A stretch of DNA of 64,000 nucleotides from an uncultured Oscillospiraceae bacterium (GTDB lineage Bacteria; Bacillota_A; Clostridia; Oscillospirales; Oscillospiraceae). Below are positions 11,430 to 19,873 of the stretch, one piece after another; within the stretch, counting starts at the first letter, position 1; each line of letters begins with the position of its first letter. The translations under genes were made by a program, and so were the position numbers. Below the pieces are notes generated by a model. That model saw only the letters and a program-made list of their open reading frames with translations, was not told the DNA's origin and did no database searches. Location: positions 12,183 through 76,182 of the forward strand of contig CAJTTS010000008.1 in NCBI GenBank assembly GCA_910579155.1, given 5' to 3'.

Positions 11430-12161
11430 TCAACGGATCCGCATCAGCGGGACCCGCTGGCCCAAAAGACGTTTGGATATGTTCAGGTACGCCGGGGCGG
11501 CGCCCTTGTACGTGGTCAGGATGAGAGGCACTCCGGCGGCGGTGGCCATGGTGACCATGGGGTCCTCCGGCACCACGCCCAGCAGGGGCAGGCCGGCGGC
11601 GTCCATGGCCTGGTCGATGGAGGTACGCAGCTTGGCGATAAGCTTCGGCTGCACCCGGTTCATCACCAGATGGAGTTGGGGCAGATTGTGCAGCTCGGTA
11701 ACCGTGCGCTGTGCGTCCCGCAGGGCGGCGGGGTCCACAGCGGACACCACGATGACCCGGTCCGCGGCGGCGCGGGCCAAGTGGAACCCCTCCCCCAGTC
11801 CGGCGGGGGAGTCCATAAACACGAAGTCAAAATACTCCTTTGCCTCTTCCACCAGGGCTTGGAAGCGGTCCAGCTCCAGGCCGTCGGGGGTGAGGGGCGC
11901 GGTGAGGAGGAAGAGGCCCTTGATCTCAGGCTGCTCCACCGTGGCCCCGCTGAGGGGGCAACGAAAATCCATCACATCGGAGAAATCCATCAAGGCCCGG
12001 TCGGACATGCCCAAGGTGAGGTCCAGGTTGCGCAGTCCGATGTCCACATCAATGCACAGTACCCGGCGGCCCAGCGCCGCCAGACAGGAGGCCACTCCCG
12101 CCGTGAGGGAGGTCTTGCCGGTGCCGCCTTTTCCCGATGTGACCATGACGGCAGTGCCCAT
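11430..12161 (-). CDS. minD: MinD-like septum-site ATPase
   Basis: 243 residues from ATG at 12161 (AAGGAGGCGTTCC upstream). It has a deviant Walker A SGKGGTGKTS, CIDVDIGLRNLDLTLG (switch I and the MinD-typical RNLDLT), and FMDSPAGLG as Walker B. The C-terminal ISKRLLGQRVPLMRIR could be a short amphipathic membrane helix. MinD recruits MinC to inhibit division at the poles. No minC or minE is adjacent, so it could be a related MinD/ParA-family ATPase with another job. Confidence 0.75.
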   Translation of the reverse strand: MGTAVMVTSGKGGTGKTSLTAGVASCLAALGRRVLCIDVDIGLRNLDLTLGMSDRALMDFSDVMDFRCPLSGATVEQPEIKGLFLLTAPLTPDGLELDRFQALVEEAKEYFDFVFMDSPAGLGEGFHLARAAADRVIVVSAVDPAALRDAQRTVTELHNLPQLHLVMNRVQPKLIAKLRTSIDQAMDAAGLPLLGVVPEDPMVTMATAAGVPLILTTYKGAAPAYLNISKRLLGQRVPLMRIR

Positions 12162-12188
12162 GGAACGCCTCCTTCCGATGTACTCCAA

Positions 12189-12217
12189 ATCATAACATGA
12201 ATCTGCGAAAATAGCAA
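12189..12217 (-). promoter_or_regulatory. Promoter of minD-like gene
   Basis: On the minus strand TTGCTA (12212-12217), 17-bp spacer, TATGAT (12189-12194), about 28 bp before the start codon. Confidence 0.6.
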
Positions 12218-12293
12218 CAAAAATCTGTTAACTTTGAAAAAAAATTCACAGATTGCCACTTAATGGTATCAAGGCAACTGAGCTGGTTCCCCC

Positions 12294-13031
12294 CTATAGG
12301 GGCGCCTTCTGCATTTTTGCCCACCGTCTGGGGTATTTCGACGGAGTAGGCGCGATCTTTTCCACCACCACGACCCGATGGACCACATCCGTCCCGGGAA
12401 TGGTGTAGTCGAAGCGGCGTTCCACCCGGCCCCCCAGAGTTTGGATAGCGGATTGCGCCGCCTCCGTCTCCCTGTCGGACCCGGTGCTTTTCATCGCCAG
12501 GAACCGTCCCCCCACCTTCACAAAGGGAAGGCACAGCTCACATAAAACCCGCAGGTCGGCCACGGCCCGGGCGGTGGCGAAGTCGTACCGCTCCCGGAAT
12601 TGAGCGCCCTGCGCCGCCTCCTCCGCCCGGGCGTGGACGGTGTGGAACCCCCGGATGCCCTGGTCCATGCAGACTTCGTTCAAAAACTCCAGCCGCTTGT
12701 TCAGCGAGTCCAGCAAAGTAAGCTCCAGGGAGGGGGTCAGGATTTTCAGTACCATCCCCGGGAATCCAGCCCCGGCGCCCACGTCGATAAGGGACTTATC
12801 CTCCAGCTCGGCACAGTTCAGCAGTGCGGCGCAGTCCAGCATGTGCAGGTTTGCCGCGTCCACGGGATCGGTGATGGCGGTCAGGTTGATCTCCCGGTTT
12901 TTGTTCAGCAGGGACCGGCAATACCAGCTCAGGTTTTCCGCCGCGCCGGGGGGAACCCGCTCCGTCAGGCCGTATTTCTCCAGTCCCCGGCGCAGAATGT
13001 CCGTGACGGCGGGAATTTCGTGGATGTCCAT
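12294..13031 (-). CDS. rsmG: 16S rRNA (guanine-527-N7)-methyltransferase
   Basis: 245 residues from ATG at 13031, nine bases after GGAGG; the GTG at 13040 abuts the ribosome-binding site and is unlikely. The Rossmann methyltransferase core shows SLIDVGAGAGFPGMVLKI (SAM motif I), LTLLDSLNKRLEFLNEV, and ATARAVADLRVLCE. It methylates G527 of 16S rRNA. In most Firmicutes it follows mnmG near the origin; mnmG is not in this window, so the usual cluster is broken. It follows the small membrane-protein gene by 5 bp. Confidence 0.95.
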   Translation of the reverse strand: MDIHEIPAVTDILRRGLEKYGLTERVPPGAAENLSWYCRSLLNKNREINLTAITDPVDAANLHMLDCAALLNCAELEDKSLIDVGAGAGFPGMVLKILTPSLELTLLDSLNKRLEFLNEVCMDQGIRGFHTVHARAEEAAQGAQFRERYDFATARAVADLRVLCELCLPFVKVGGRFLAMKSTGSDRETEAAQSAIQTLGGRVERRFDYTIPGTDVVHRVVVVEKIAPTPSKYPRRWAKMQKAPL

Positions 13032-13036
13032 CTCGC

Positions 13037-13483
13037 TCACCCTCCGAAAGCGGTGATCAGGGCGGGGATACCCAGGGCCAGCCCGAAGAGCAGCCCGGCG
13101 GCGCAGGCAATGAGTCCCAGCGCCGCCCCGGCGGTCCCACCGGGGGCCTGGCCATGCCTCGTCCGGTGGATGAGGACCACCGCCAGGGTGACGGAGACGG
13201 GGACCAGGAAAAGGGGAAAGGTCCCTGGAAGCTGCCGCCCGCCGGTAAACAGGGTAAAGTTGAGGATAAAGAGGAGCATAAGCACGTATACGACGCCCAT
13301 CCAGGCGGCGGCCCGCTTCTCAAAGGACGCAGGGGTGTCGTCGGGACAAGCTCCATATCGCTCGCTTCCGCCTTCCGGCGAAAGCTCACTCGTTCCGCTG
13401 TCCCTCCTCTCCCCACGCAGACCGCTCCGCTGGGTCTGCGCGGGGGCCCCGGTATGCTCCTGCTGGTTGGTTTCGTCAGCCAT
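13037..13483 (-). CDS. Small membrane protein with repeat-derived N-terminus
   Basis: 148 residues. About 60 polar residues precede three or four hydrophobic segments (MGVVYVLMLLFILNFTLF, FPLFLVPVSVTLAVVLI, AALGLIACAAGLLFGLALGI). The polar part from about residue 11 to 47 is encoded by a dispersed DNA repeat (13342-13452) with a second copy at 36893-37000. The start ATG overlaps the mscL stop by 8 bp, so translation from here is plausible. The repeat may have extended the N-terminus in frame. Function unknown. Confidence 0.6.
   Translation of the reverse strand: MADETNQQEHTGAPAQTQRSGLRGERRDSGTSELSPEGGSERYGACPDDTPASFEKRAAAWMGVVYVLMLLFILNFTLFTGGRQLPGTFPLFLVPVSVTLAVVLIHRTRHGQAPGGTAGAALGLIACAAGLLFGLALGIPALITAFGG
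13342..13452 (-). repeat. Dispersed repeat family C, copy 1 (inside a CDS)
   Basis: Reverse complement aligns over about 110 bp with 36893-37000: both share CGAGTGAGCTTTCGC, GCGGAAGCGA, GGAGCTTGTCCCG and GTGGGGAAAGGAGGG-type blocks. One stem is CGCAGACC/GGTCTGCG here and GCAAAGCC/GGCTTTGT in the other copy, so the pairing is kept while the bases change. A second stem is GCTTTCGC/GCGGAAGC in both, with different loops. Confidence 0.8.
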
Positions 13484-13877
13484 TTCCCTTCTCCTTTAAG
13501 AGATCCCGGATCTCAGTGAGCAGCTTCTCCTCGTTGGAGGGCTGGGGCGGGGGAGGGGGCGTCTGCTCCTTTTTCTTGTGGAGGGAGTTGATGGCTTTGA
13601 CCAGGCAGAATACCACCAACGCCATAATGAGGAAGTTCAGCGCGGCATTGATAAAGTTGCCCACCATCAGTTCCCCGCCGCTGGGCAGGCGGAGGGTCAG
13701 CGACGCGGCAAGGGTGGATCCGCCCCCGGGGAGCATTCCAAGGATGGGGCTGAGGATATCGTCGATCAGGGAGGTGACGATACCGTTGAAGGCTCCGCCG
13801 ACGATGACGCCCACCGCCATATCCATCACGTTGCCCCGGGCGATGAACTGTTTGAATTCGTTGAAAAATTGCTTCAT
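13476..13877 (-). CDS. mscL: Large-conductance mechanosensitive channel
   Basis: 133 residues. MKQFFNEFKQFIARGNVMDM is the N-terminal amphipathic helix plus the start of TM1, followed by AVGVIVGGAFNGIVTSLIDD (pore-lining TM1). The second membrane helix is AALNFLIMALVVFCLVKAIN, ending in a Lys-rich and Pro-rich cytoplasmic tail (KKKEQTPPPPPQPSNEEKLL) that leads to the C-terminal helix. It opens under membrane tension to release solutes. The stop overlaps the start of the next gene by 8 bp. Confidence 0.96.
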   Translation of the reverse strand: MKQFFNEFKQFIARGNVMDMAVGVIVGGAFNGIVTSLIDDILSPILGMLPGGGSTLAASLTLRLPSGGELMVGNFINAALNFLIMALVVFCLVKAINSLHKKKEQTPPPPPQPSNEEKLLTEIRDLLKEKGNG

Positions 13878-13892
13878 AGGTGTTTCCTTCCC

Positions 13893-14297
13893 TTAGAGCT
13901 CCGGATCGAAATCCTCCTCGGTGGCTTCTTCCACGGGGGCGGGTTCGCTGTCCTGCGCGGGGGCGGCGGGCTCGCAGCCGGAGTCGTTCTCCTCCTGGGC
14001 CTTGGAGGCCTGGGTAAAGTCGATCACATCGGGCACCACGGCGGCCTCTGGGTCATCGTCGGCGAAGTGGACGGTTTCCCCTTTCTTGCCCACCAGGCCG
14101 GAGATGGCGTTGGTGAGCAGCCCATCGCCGATGTTGATGCCGATATCGGCGACCTTACCGCCCTGGTCGGCATTCACGTCCACGGAGATCAGCAGGGACC
14201 GGTAGGTTTTCCGGCCGGTCTCCTCGTCCTTCTCGAAGTGGACGGGGACGGCGGCGGCCAGCGCGGCGATGCCAAGGGCTTTCCAGAACTTTTTCAT
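13893..14297 (-). CDS. Uncharacterised small protein with acidic C-terminus
   Basis: 134 residues from ATG at 14297, with AAAGGAGAAATTATC upstream. It opens MKKFWKALGIAALAAAVPVH, a short hydrophobic start that may be a signal or membrane anchor. A middle part (YRSLLISVDVNADQGGKVAD, IGINIGDGLLTNAISGLVG) and a 45-residue Glu/Pro/Ala-rich acidic tail follow. I recognise no family. It lies between serS and mscL on the same strand and may be cotranscribed with mscL. Confidence 0.65.
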   Translation of the reverse strand: MKKFWKALGIAALAAAVPVHFEKDEETGRKTYRSLLISVDVNADQGGKVADIGINIGDGLLTNAISGLVGKKGETVHFADDDPEAAVVPDVIDFTQASKAQEENDSGCEPAAPAQDSEPAPVEEATEEDFDPEL

Positions 14298-14326
14298 GAT
14301 AATTTCTCCTTTCAGATTGGGAGTTC

Positions 14327-15628
14327 TCAATGCTTGGGGGTCAGAACCTGGACGCCGCTCATATAAGGCCGCAGTACGGCGGGCACCTTTACGGAGCCGT
14401 CGGCCTGGAGGTTGTTCTCCAGTAGAGCGATGAGCATACGGGGGGGAGCGGCCACGGTGTTGTTCAAGGTGTGGGGGAGGTAGTTGCCGTTTTCGCCCTT
14501 CACCCGCATTTTCAGCCGCCGGGCCTGAGCGTCGCCCAGGTTGGAGCAGGAACACACCTCAAAATACTTTTTTTGCCGGGGGGACCAGGCTTCAATGTCG
14601 CAAGACTTGACCTTCAAGTCCGCCAGGTCGCCGGAGCAGCATTCCAACTGGCGCACGGGGATGTCCATGGACCGGAATAGCTCCACGGAGTAGCGCCACA
14701 TCTTCTCGTACCAGTCCATGGAGTCCTCGGGTTTGCATACCACGATCATCTCCTGCTTCTCAAACTGATGAATGCGGTACACGCCCCGCTCCTCGATGCC
14801 GTGGGAGCCCTTCTCCTTGCGGAAGCAGGGGGAGTAGGAGGTGAGGGTCTGGGGCAGGGAGCTTTCGGGGATGATCTGGTCGATGAATTTGCCGATCATG
14901 GAGTGCTCGCTGGTGCCGATCAGGTACAGGTCCTCCCCCTCGATCTTATACATCATGGCGTCCATGTCGGTCTGGCTCATGACGCCTTCGACAACATTGC
15001 CGTGGATCATGAAGGGGGGCACGCAGAAGGTAAAGCCCTTGCCGATCATGAAGTCCCGGGCGTAGGCCAGCACCGCCTCGTGGAGCTGGGCGATATCCCC
15101 CATCAGGTAGTAGAACCCAGCGCCGGACACCCGGCCCGCCGCGTCCATATCCACCCCGTCAAAGCGCTCCATAATGTCGGTGTGGTAGGGAATCTCGAAG
15201 TCGGGCGCCACCGGCTCGCCGAACCGCTCCACCTCCACGTTGGCGGAGTCGTCCGGCCCGATGGGCACGGAGGGGTCGATGATGTTGGGGATGGTGAGCA
15301 TGATCTTGCGGATTTCCACCGCCAGCTCGTCCTCCAGCTTTTCCAGCTCCGCCAGGCGGTCGGCGTTGGCCTTCACTTGGGCCTTGGCCTCCTCGGCCTC
15401 GGCCAGCTTGGAGGGGTCCTTCTTGGCCTGGCCCATGAGCATGCCCACCTGTTTGGACAGCTTGTTGCGCTCGGAGCGCAGGTTGTTGGCCTCGGTCATG
15501 GCGTCCCGGTTGCGGCGGTCCAGCTCGATGACCTGATCCACCAGGGGGAGTTTTTCCTCCTGGAACTTCTTTTTGATGTTCTCTTTGACCAGCTCCGGGT
15601 TGTCCCGGACAAATTTGATGTCTAACAT
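14327..15628 (-). CDS. serS: Seryl-tRNA synthetase
   Basis: 433 residues, the usual bacterial length. The N-terminal coiled-coil arm (residues about 25-105) reaches the tRNA-Ser long variable arm. The class II core has FRKEKGSHGIEERGVYRIHQ (motif 2), CKPEDSMDWYEKM and the late NGNYLPHTLNNTVAAPPRML with motif 3. Start ATG at 15628 has AAAGGTGAG upstream. It lies downstream of the parB-linked coiled-coil protein, 20 bp away, so all may be one transcription unit. Confidence 0.97.
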   Translation of the reverse strand: MLDIKFVRDNPELVKENIKKKFQEEKLPLVDQVIELDRRNRDAMTEANNLRSERNKLSKQVGMLMGQAKKDPSKLAEAEEAKAQVKANADRLAELEKLEDELAVEIRKIMLTIPNIIDPSVPIGPDDSANVEVERFGEPVAPDFEIPYHTDIMERFDGVDMDAAGRVSGAGFYYLMGDIAQLHEAVLAYARDFMIGKGFTFCVPPFMIHGNVVEGVMSQTDMDAMMYKIEGEDLYLIGTSEHSMIGKFIDQIIPESSLPQTLTSYSPCFRKEKGSHGIEERGVYRIHQFEKQEMIVVCKPEDSMDWYEKMWRYSVELFRSMDIPVRQLECCSGDLADLKVKSCDIEAWSPRQKKYFEVCSCSNLGDAQARRLKMRVKGENGNYLPHTLNNTVAAPPRMLIALLENNLQADGSVKVPAVLRPYMSGVQVLTPKH

Positions 15629-15648
15629 CGTATTCTCACCTTTCCTTA

Positions 15649-16722
15649 TTAGTCTTCAATCACTCCGGCAGGATCGTCGTAGGGGCCGCCGCTTGGGGAC
15701 TCCAGAAGGACGTCCGCCAGCTCTCCATTTAGTTCGATCTGTTTCCCTGCGGCGAGCACATCCGCCCGCACCTGTTGATACAGCTCCACGGTGGAGGGCT
15801 TGAACGCCCCGCTGTCGATCCGTTCCAGGCTGGAACTGGCCTGCGGAAAATATTCAAGGAGGAATCCGGCGGGGATAGCTATGGAGTTGGGGTAGTACAG
15901 AATCACCGAAAGCAGAGATTGGGCGGTCTCGTAGTCCTCCTGGGCGAACGCGTCCTCAGCAAGGCGGGGGCGCTCGGTGTACTCGCTCCGGTCCTCCGTG
16001 GAGTAGGTCCGCTCCACCGCCATGCAGCGGCCTTTGTCAAGGACCTCTTCCCTCAGCTCAAAGTAACGCGCGATCTGGGAATCGGTAGGCTTAAACCGTT
16101 CGTCCCAATATTCCACATGGCGCTCATTAAACCAGGGGTCTGCGGCCTCAATGACGACTCCGGCCATCAGCCAGTCTCTCGCGCCGATAAACCGCTCCAG
16201 GTAGTTCAGCTCATTGTTCCACACAATGCGGAAGTTGGTTTCACTGGTTGAATAGTAATTTTCGTCAGCCTGTTCCTTAAGAGCCTCCCGCTCCTCTTTC
16301 ACCTGTTCCAACCGCAGATTGAGCAGCTCGTTGTTCTGCCGGAGGGATTCGTTCTCCTCCTCCAGCGTTTTTATGTTGTCCAGCAGCTCCTGCCGGGAGG
16401 CGGTGAGCAGTTCCAGGTCGTCCTGTACGGCGTCGTTGTTGCGCTGCTGGACAAAATAGGCCAGCAGCAGCATGAGGAACGCCGCGCCGAAGAGCACCGC
16501 CAGATAGACGTACACAGAGGAGGGCTTGGTTTTTGAGGGCGGGGCGGGCTGTTCCGGAGGAGGTTCTGCGGGGATGGGAGCCCCGGGATTGGACCCGGCC
16601 CCATCGTCCGGGGCCTCCTCCTCCGGCGAGTCGGAGACGCTCGGCATGGCCCGGTCCAGAATATCGTTCAGCATGTCGATCTCAGGGGTACCGGGCTTGG
16701 CCTGCTGTGGTTTTTCGCTCAT
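15649..16722 (-). CDS. Single-pass membrane protein with coiled coil, parB-linked
   Basis: 357 residues. The cytoplasmic N-terminus (about 70 residues) is Pro/Glu-rich. One membrane helix (VYVYLAVLFGAAFLMLLLAY) follows, then a coiled coil of roughly 60 residues (TASRQELLDNIKTLEEENES onward), then an alpha-helical extracytoplasmic domain. Its ATG overlaps the parB stop (ATGA), so it is coupled to parB. This suggests a role linked to chromosome organisation at the membrane, but no homologous function is recognised. Confidence 0.7.
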   Translation of the reverse strand: MSEKPQQAKPGTPEIDMLNDILDRAMPSVSDSPEEEAPDDGAGSNPGAPIPAEPPPEQPAPPSKTKPSSVYVYLAVLFGAAFLMLLLAYFVQQRNNDAVQDDLELLTASRQELLDNIKTLEEENESLRQNNELLNLRLEQVKEEREALKEQADENYYSTSETNFRIVWNNELNYLERFIGARDWLMAGVVIEAADPWFNERHVEYWDERFKPTDSQIARYFELREEVLDKGRCMAVERTYSTEDRSEYTERPRLAEDAFAQEDYETAQSLLSVILYYPNSIAIPAGFLLEYFPQASSSLERIDSGAFKPSTVELYQQVRADVLAAGKQIELNGELADVLLESPSGGPYDDPAGVIED

Positions 16723-17624
16723 CCTTCCACCTCCTCCGCGCTGGGCTTCTTCAGAGGTACGATGCGCTCCAACTGGTCCAGCAGGTCGTTCAGATCGTCC
16801 ACGTTGTAGTATTCCAGCTCCAACCTGCCTTTTTTCGCTCCGTTCTTGATGGACACTTTCCGCCCCAACCGGACGGACAGGTCCTTCTCCACCGCCTTGA
16901 CGTAGATCTCGTGGGGGTCGGGGGAGTCCTTGGGCGGCAGGTCCTCGGAAGGGCGGAGGGTGAAGCTCTTGGCGCGGGCCTCCGCCTGCCGGACGCTCCA
17001 GCCCTCGTCCACGATTCTCTGGGCAAAGGCGGTTTGGGCCTGATCTCCCTCCACCATGAGCACCGCCCGGCCATGGCCGGCGGTCAGTTTGCCGTCAATC
17101 ATCAGCTCCCGCACAGCGGGGGGCAGAGCGGTGAGCCGCAGGGCGTTGGCGATGGCGGGCCGGGACTTGCCCATCCGGTGGGCCAGCTCCTCCTGGGTCA
17201 GCCCGAAGTCGGTGAGCAGGGCCAGGTAGCCCTCTGCCTCCTCCACCGGGTTCAGGTCCTCCCGCTGGAGGTTTTCGATCAAGCCGATCTCCATCACCTT
17301 GCGGTCGTCCGCCTCGATAATGACCACCGGTACCTCCCGGCGGCCCGCCAGCTTGGCGGCCCGCCACCGCCGTTCTCCGGCGATGATCTGATAGTACCCG
17401 GTGGACAGCCGCCGCACCGTCAGGGGCTGAATGATGCCGTGCTCCTCAATGGAGGCGGCCAGATCGGCCAGGGCCTCGTCGTCAAACCGCTTCCGGGGCT
17501 GGTTCAGTCCCGGCTCCACCTGGGAGATGGCCAGCATGACCGAACCGGCTTCCTGGCTTTGCAGGGTGGCGGCGTCCCCCATGAGGGCGTCCAGTCCTTT
17601 GCCCAAACCTTTGGCTTTAGCCAT
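16719..17624 (-). CDS. parB: Chromosome partitioning protein ParB (Spo0J)
   Basis: 301 residues. The N-terminal ParB/Srx CTP-binding fold shows LNQPRKRFDDEALADLAASI, then IAGERRWRAAKLAGRREVPV and the ENLQREDLNPVEEAEGY box. The parS-reading HTH is LTQEELAHRMGKSRPAIANA. The C-terminal dimer domain follows about residue 220. ParB loads on parS, slides as a CTP clamp and recruits SMC. Five parS-like sites lie within 6 kb. The parA stop is 225 bp upstream, with one parS (17723) between. Confidence 0.96.
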   Translation of the reverse strand: MAKAKGLGKGLDALMGDAATLQSQEAGSVMLAISQVEPGLNQPRKRFDDEALADLAASIEEHGIIQPLTVRRLSTGYYQIIAGERRWRAAKLAGRREVPVVIIEADDRKVMEIGLIENLQREDLNPVEEAEGYLALLTDFGLTQEELAHRMGKSRPAIANALRLTALPPAVRELMIDGKLTAGHGRAVLMVEGDQAQTAFAQRIVDEGWSVRQAEARAKSFTLRPSEDLPPKDSPDPHEIYVKAVEKDLSVRLGRKVSIKNGAKKGRLELEYYNVDDLNDLLDQLERIVPLKKPSAEEVEG

Positions 17625-17722
17625 TGGGTTCCTTCCTTTCTTTTTCGTCGCAAAGTCGGCGTTCTCCCCGCCAAGCGCGTGAGGCGGCTTGCGGGGGCCG
17701 CTTTGTTTGATTGCGCTGCCAT

Positions 17723-17738
17723 TGTTTCACGTGAAACA
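17723..17738. promoter_or_regulatory. parS site, perfect
   Basis: TGTTTCACGTGAAACA, the 16-bp consensus of the Bacillus-type parS, in the parA-parB gap. Confidence 0.95.
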
Positions 17739-17849
17739 CCCGGTGAAGCTCCATGTTGCTCACCCGCCGCAAACGGCAGGGCCGCGCTCATTGCTAGCGC
17801 GCTTTCTTTTCTCCGGCGGGACCGCTTCGCTAGGTTCTGACAGGGCTTC

Positions 17850-18620
17850 TTATTGAGTTGCGGGGACGGGGTTCTTTTGCAGAAATTCCCTGGCAAGGGC
17901 CTCGTAGGACTCTGCGCCTCGGGACAGGGGGTCGTAGACGGACACCGGCACGCCGTGGCTGGGCGCCTCGGACAGACGCACGTTCCGGGGGATCACCGAG
18001 GCGTACACCTTGCCGGGGAAGTGGCGCTTGACCTCTTCGGCCACCTGGAGGGACAGGTTGGTCCGTCCGTCGTACATGGTGAGCAGCACGCCCTCCATCT
18101 CCAGGGAGGGATTCAACCTCTGCTTGGCCAGCCGGACGGTGTACAGCAGGTCGGACAGGCCCTCCAGGGCGTAATACTCGCACTGCACGGGCACCAGCAG
18201 GGTATCGGCGGCGCACAGCCCATCCAGGGTCAGCAGCTCCAGAGAGGGGGGGCAGTCGATAAAAATGAAGTCGTACCGGTCCTTGACCTCTTCCAGCGCG
18301 TCCCGCAGGCGGAATTCCCGGCGGTCCAGAGCGATGAGCTCCACGGTGGCGCCGGACAGGGACTTATTGGCCGGGACCACGTCCGCCCATTTGGTGGGGA
18401 CAACGGCCCGTTCCATATGCGCCCCACCCAGAATAACCTCATAGACGCTGGGGGAGTGGGTTTTGTCCAGGCCAAAGCCGGAGGTGGCGTTGCCCTGTGG
18501 GTCGAAATCGCACACCAGCACCTTGGCCCCCTGAGCGGTCAGCGCGGCGGACAGGTTGACACAGGAGGTAGTTTTGCCCACGCCGCCCTTCTGGTTGACG
18601 ATGGCGATGGTCTTGCCCAT
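17850..18620 (-). CDS. parA: Chromosome partitioning ATPase ParA (Soj)
   Basis: 256 residues from ATG at 18620 (GGGGCGTTTTCA upstream). The deviant Walker A is NQKGGVGKTTSCVNL, switch I is CDFDPQGNATSGFG, and Walker B is FIFIDCPPSLELL. It has no N-terminal HTH, so it is the chromosomal Soj type. With ParB it drives origin segregation and, in Bacillus, modulates DnaA. The order parA-parB-coiled-coil protein on the minus strand reads toward the presumed origin side. Confidence 0.96.
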   Translation of the reverse strand: MGKTIAIVNQKGGVGKTTSCVNLSAALTAQGAKVLVCDFDPQGNATSGFGLDKTHSPSVYEVILGGAHMERAVVPTKWADVVPANKSLSGATVELIALDRREFRLRDALEEVKDRYDFIFIDCPPSLELLTLDGLCAADTLLVPVQCEYYALEGLSDLLYTVRLAKQRLNPSLEMEGVLLTMYDGRTNLSLQVAEEVKRHFPGKVYASVIPRNVRLSEAPSHGVPVSVYDPLSRGAESYEALAREFLQKNPVPATQ

Positions 18621-18798
18621 TGAAAACGCCCCTTTCTCTCGCTGCAAAATCCGGATCATTTCACAACAGTAAAACTCATTATATCCTGTTCCGGATTTGA
18701 TTTCAACTGTTTCACGAAAATATCGTGCCGATGAAAGAGACAAAAAAGGCAGGCCGATAAGCCTGCCTTTTGGAGGAGCGCGATATTGCTCCGGTTAA

Positions 18799-18814
18799 TG
18801 TTTCACGTGAAACA
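18799..18814. promoter_or_regulatory. parS site, perfect
   Basis: TGTTTCACGTGAAACA between parA and noc. A half-site (TGTTTCACGAAA) lies near 18708. Confidence 0.95.
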
Positions 18815-18850
18815 TCCCAGAGGGCAGACCCCATCACCTTCCCATATATG

Positions 18851-18962
18851 TAAGGGAGGTATCCTTTCTTTTTTGGGGACAGTTCAGACGGGGACGGGCG
18901 AAAACCTTCCCGTTTCTGCACGTCCTGTTCGAGTCGTTCCCAACGGCGCTTTTCCTCCCTTA
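18851..18962 (+). repeat. Palindromic repeat family E, copy 1, downstream of noc
   Basis: TAAGGGAGG (18851-18859) and CCTCCCTTA (18954-18962) are terminal inverted arms. The core (TTTTGGGGACAGTTCAGACG, GGACGGG, CTTCCC, TTTCTGCACGTCCTGTTCGA) recurs in inverse orientation at 19874-19989. The outer arms differ from those of copy 2, so the core rather than the arms is conserved. Confidence 0.8.
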
Positions 18963-18982
18963 ATCCATGGGACCGGGCTTGT

Positions 18983-19774
18983 TTACTTGGGAATGTGGAT
19001 GGTCAGTGTGATTTCGCTGTCTGTCTCCTCGCGGCCGCACCGGGCGTTTACTCCGGCGGATTGCATGACCGCCAGGCTCTTTTTCACTGTGTTGAGAAAC
19101 AGCCTCACGTCCCGGATGCGGTACACCGGCTCCGCCTTCCGGGGAGGGGCGCCCTTTTGACAGAGCCGTTCAATGTACGCGTCCGTCTGGGCCACGTTGA
19201 GCTGCCGCTTCACCACGTATTCCAAGGCGGAGCGCTGGAGGTCGGGGCAGTCCAGGCGCAGCAGCGCCCGGGCGTGGCGCTCGGAGAGGCGGTTGGCCCG
19301 CAGGCCGTCAATGACGTCTTGGGGTAGCTTTAACAGTCGCAGCTTGTTGGCTACGGAGGACTGGCTTTTCCCGACCCGCCGGGCGGCCTCTTCCTGGGAG
19401 AGGTGGTGGTGGTCGATGAGCTGCCGCAGGGCGGCGGCCTCCTCCCATACGTTCAGATCCTTGCGCTGTAGGTTTTCCACCAGGGCGATCAGGGCGGAGT
19501 CGTCGTCGTCCGCCTCCACCGGGAGACAGGGGACGCGGTGCAGGCCTGCCAGCTCCGCCGCCCGGAGGCGGCGTTCCCCCGCGATCAGCTCCCAGCCCGC
19601 CGCCGTGCGGCGCACCGACAAGGGCTGGAGTACCCCCACCTGAGAGATGGACAAGGCCAGCTCTGCCAGCTCTTCCGGCGCAAACTCCTGCCGGGGCTGG
19701 TGGGGATTGGGCCGGATGTCGCGGGTGGGCAGCTCCAGCACCTGCCGCTTGCCCGCCTTTTGAAAGAGGGACAT
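18983..19774 (-). CDS. noc: Nucleoid occlusion protein Noc (ParB paralogue)
   Basis: 263 residues from ATG at 19774 (GCAGGGAGGCGTTTTT upstream). It starts MSLFQKAGKRQVLELPTRDI; the first residues could form the short membrane-binding helix known from Noc. ParB-fold boxes: PRQEFAPEELAELALSISQV, IAGERRLRAAELAGLHRVPC, ENLQRKDLNVWEEAAAL. HTH: LSQEEAARRVGKSQSSVANK. Noc binds its own sites and keeps division off the nucleoid. Copies of the same palindromic repeat flank the gene on both sides in opposite orientation. An extra ParB is the alternative. Confidence 0.85.
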   Translation of the reverse strand: MSLFQKAGKRQVLELPTRDIRPNPHQPRQEFAPEELAELALSISQVGVLQPLSVRRTAAGWELIAGERRLRAAELAGLHRVPCLPVEADDDDSALIALVENLQRKDLNVWEEAAALRQLIDHHHLSQEEAARRVGKSQSSVANKLRLLKLPQDVIDGLRANRLSERHARALLRLDCPDLQRSALEYVVKRQLNVAQTDAYIERLCQKGAPPRKAEPVYRIRDVRLFLNTVKKSLAVMQSAGVNARCGREETDSEITLTIHIPK

Positions 19775-19873
19775 AAAAACGCCTCCCTGCTTTTGTGATA
19801 TGGACAAGCATACCACGGGCAGGGGGGCGAATTCCATCGAAGGGGGGACGGCACGGGTTTCTTGTCAGCAACG

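Noticed and set aside
17640..17830. Third copy of repeat family C between parA and parB
   Set aside because: Only loose similarity (ATGGAGCTT and scattered blocks); not enough to call without alignment.
18930..18950. tRNA-like T-arm (GTTCGAGTC) in repeat E
   Set aside because: No acceptor stem, anticodon arm or CCA context; no tRNA genes were found in the window.
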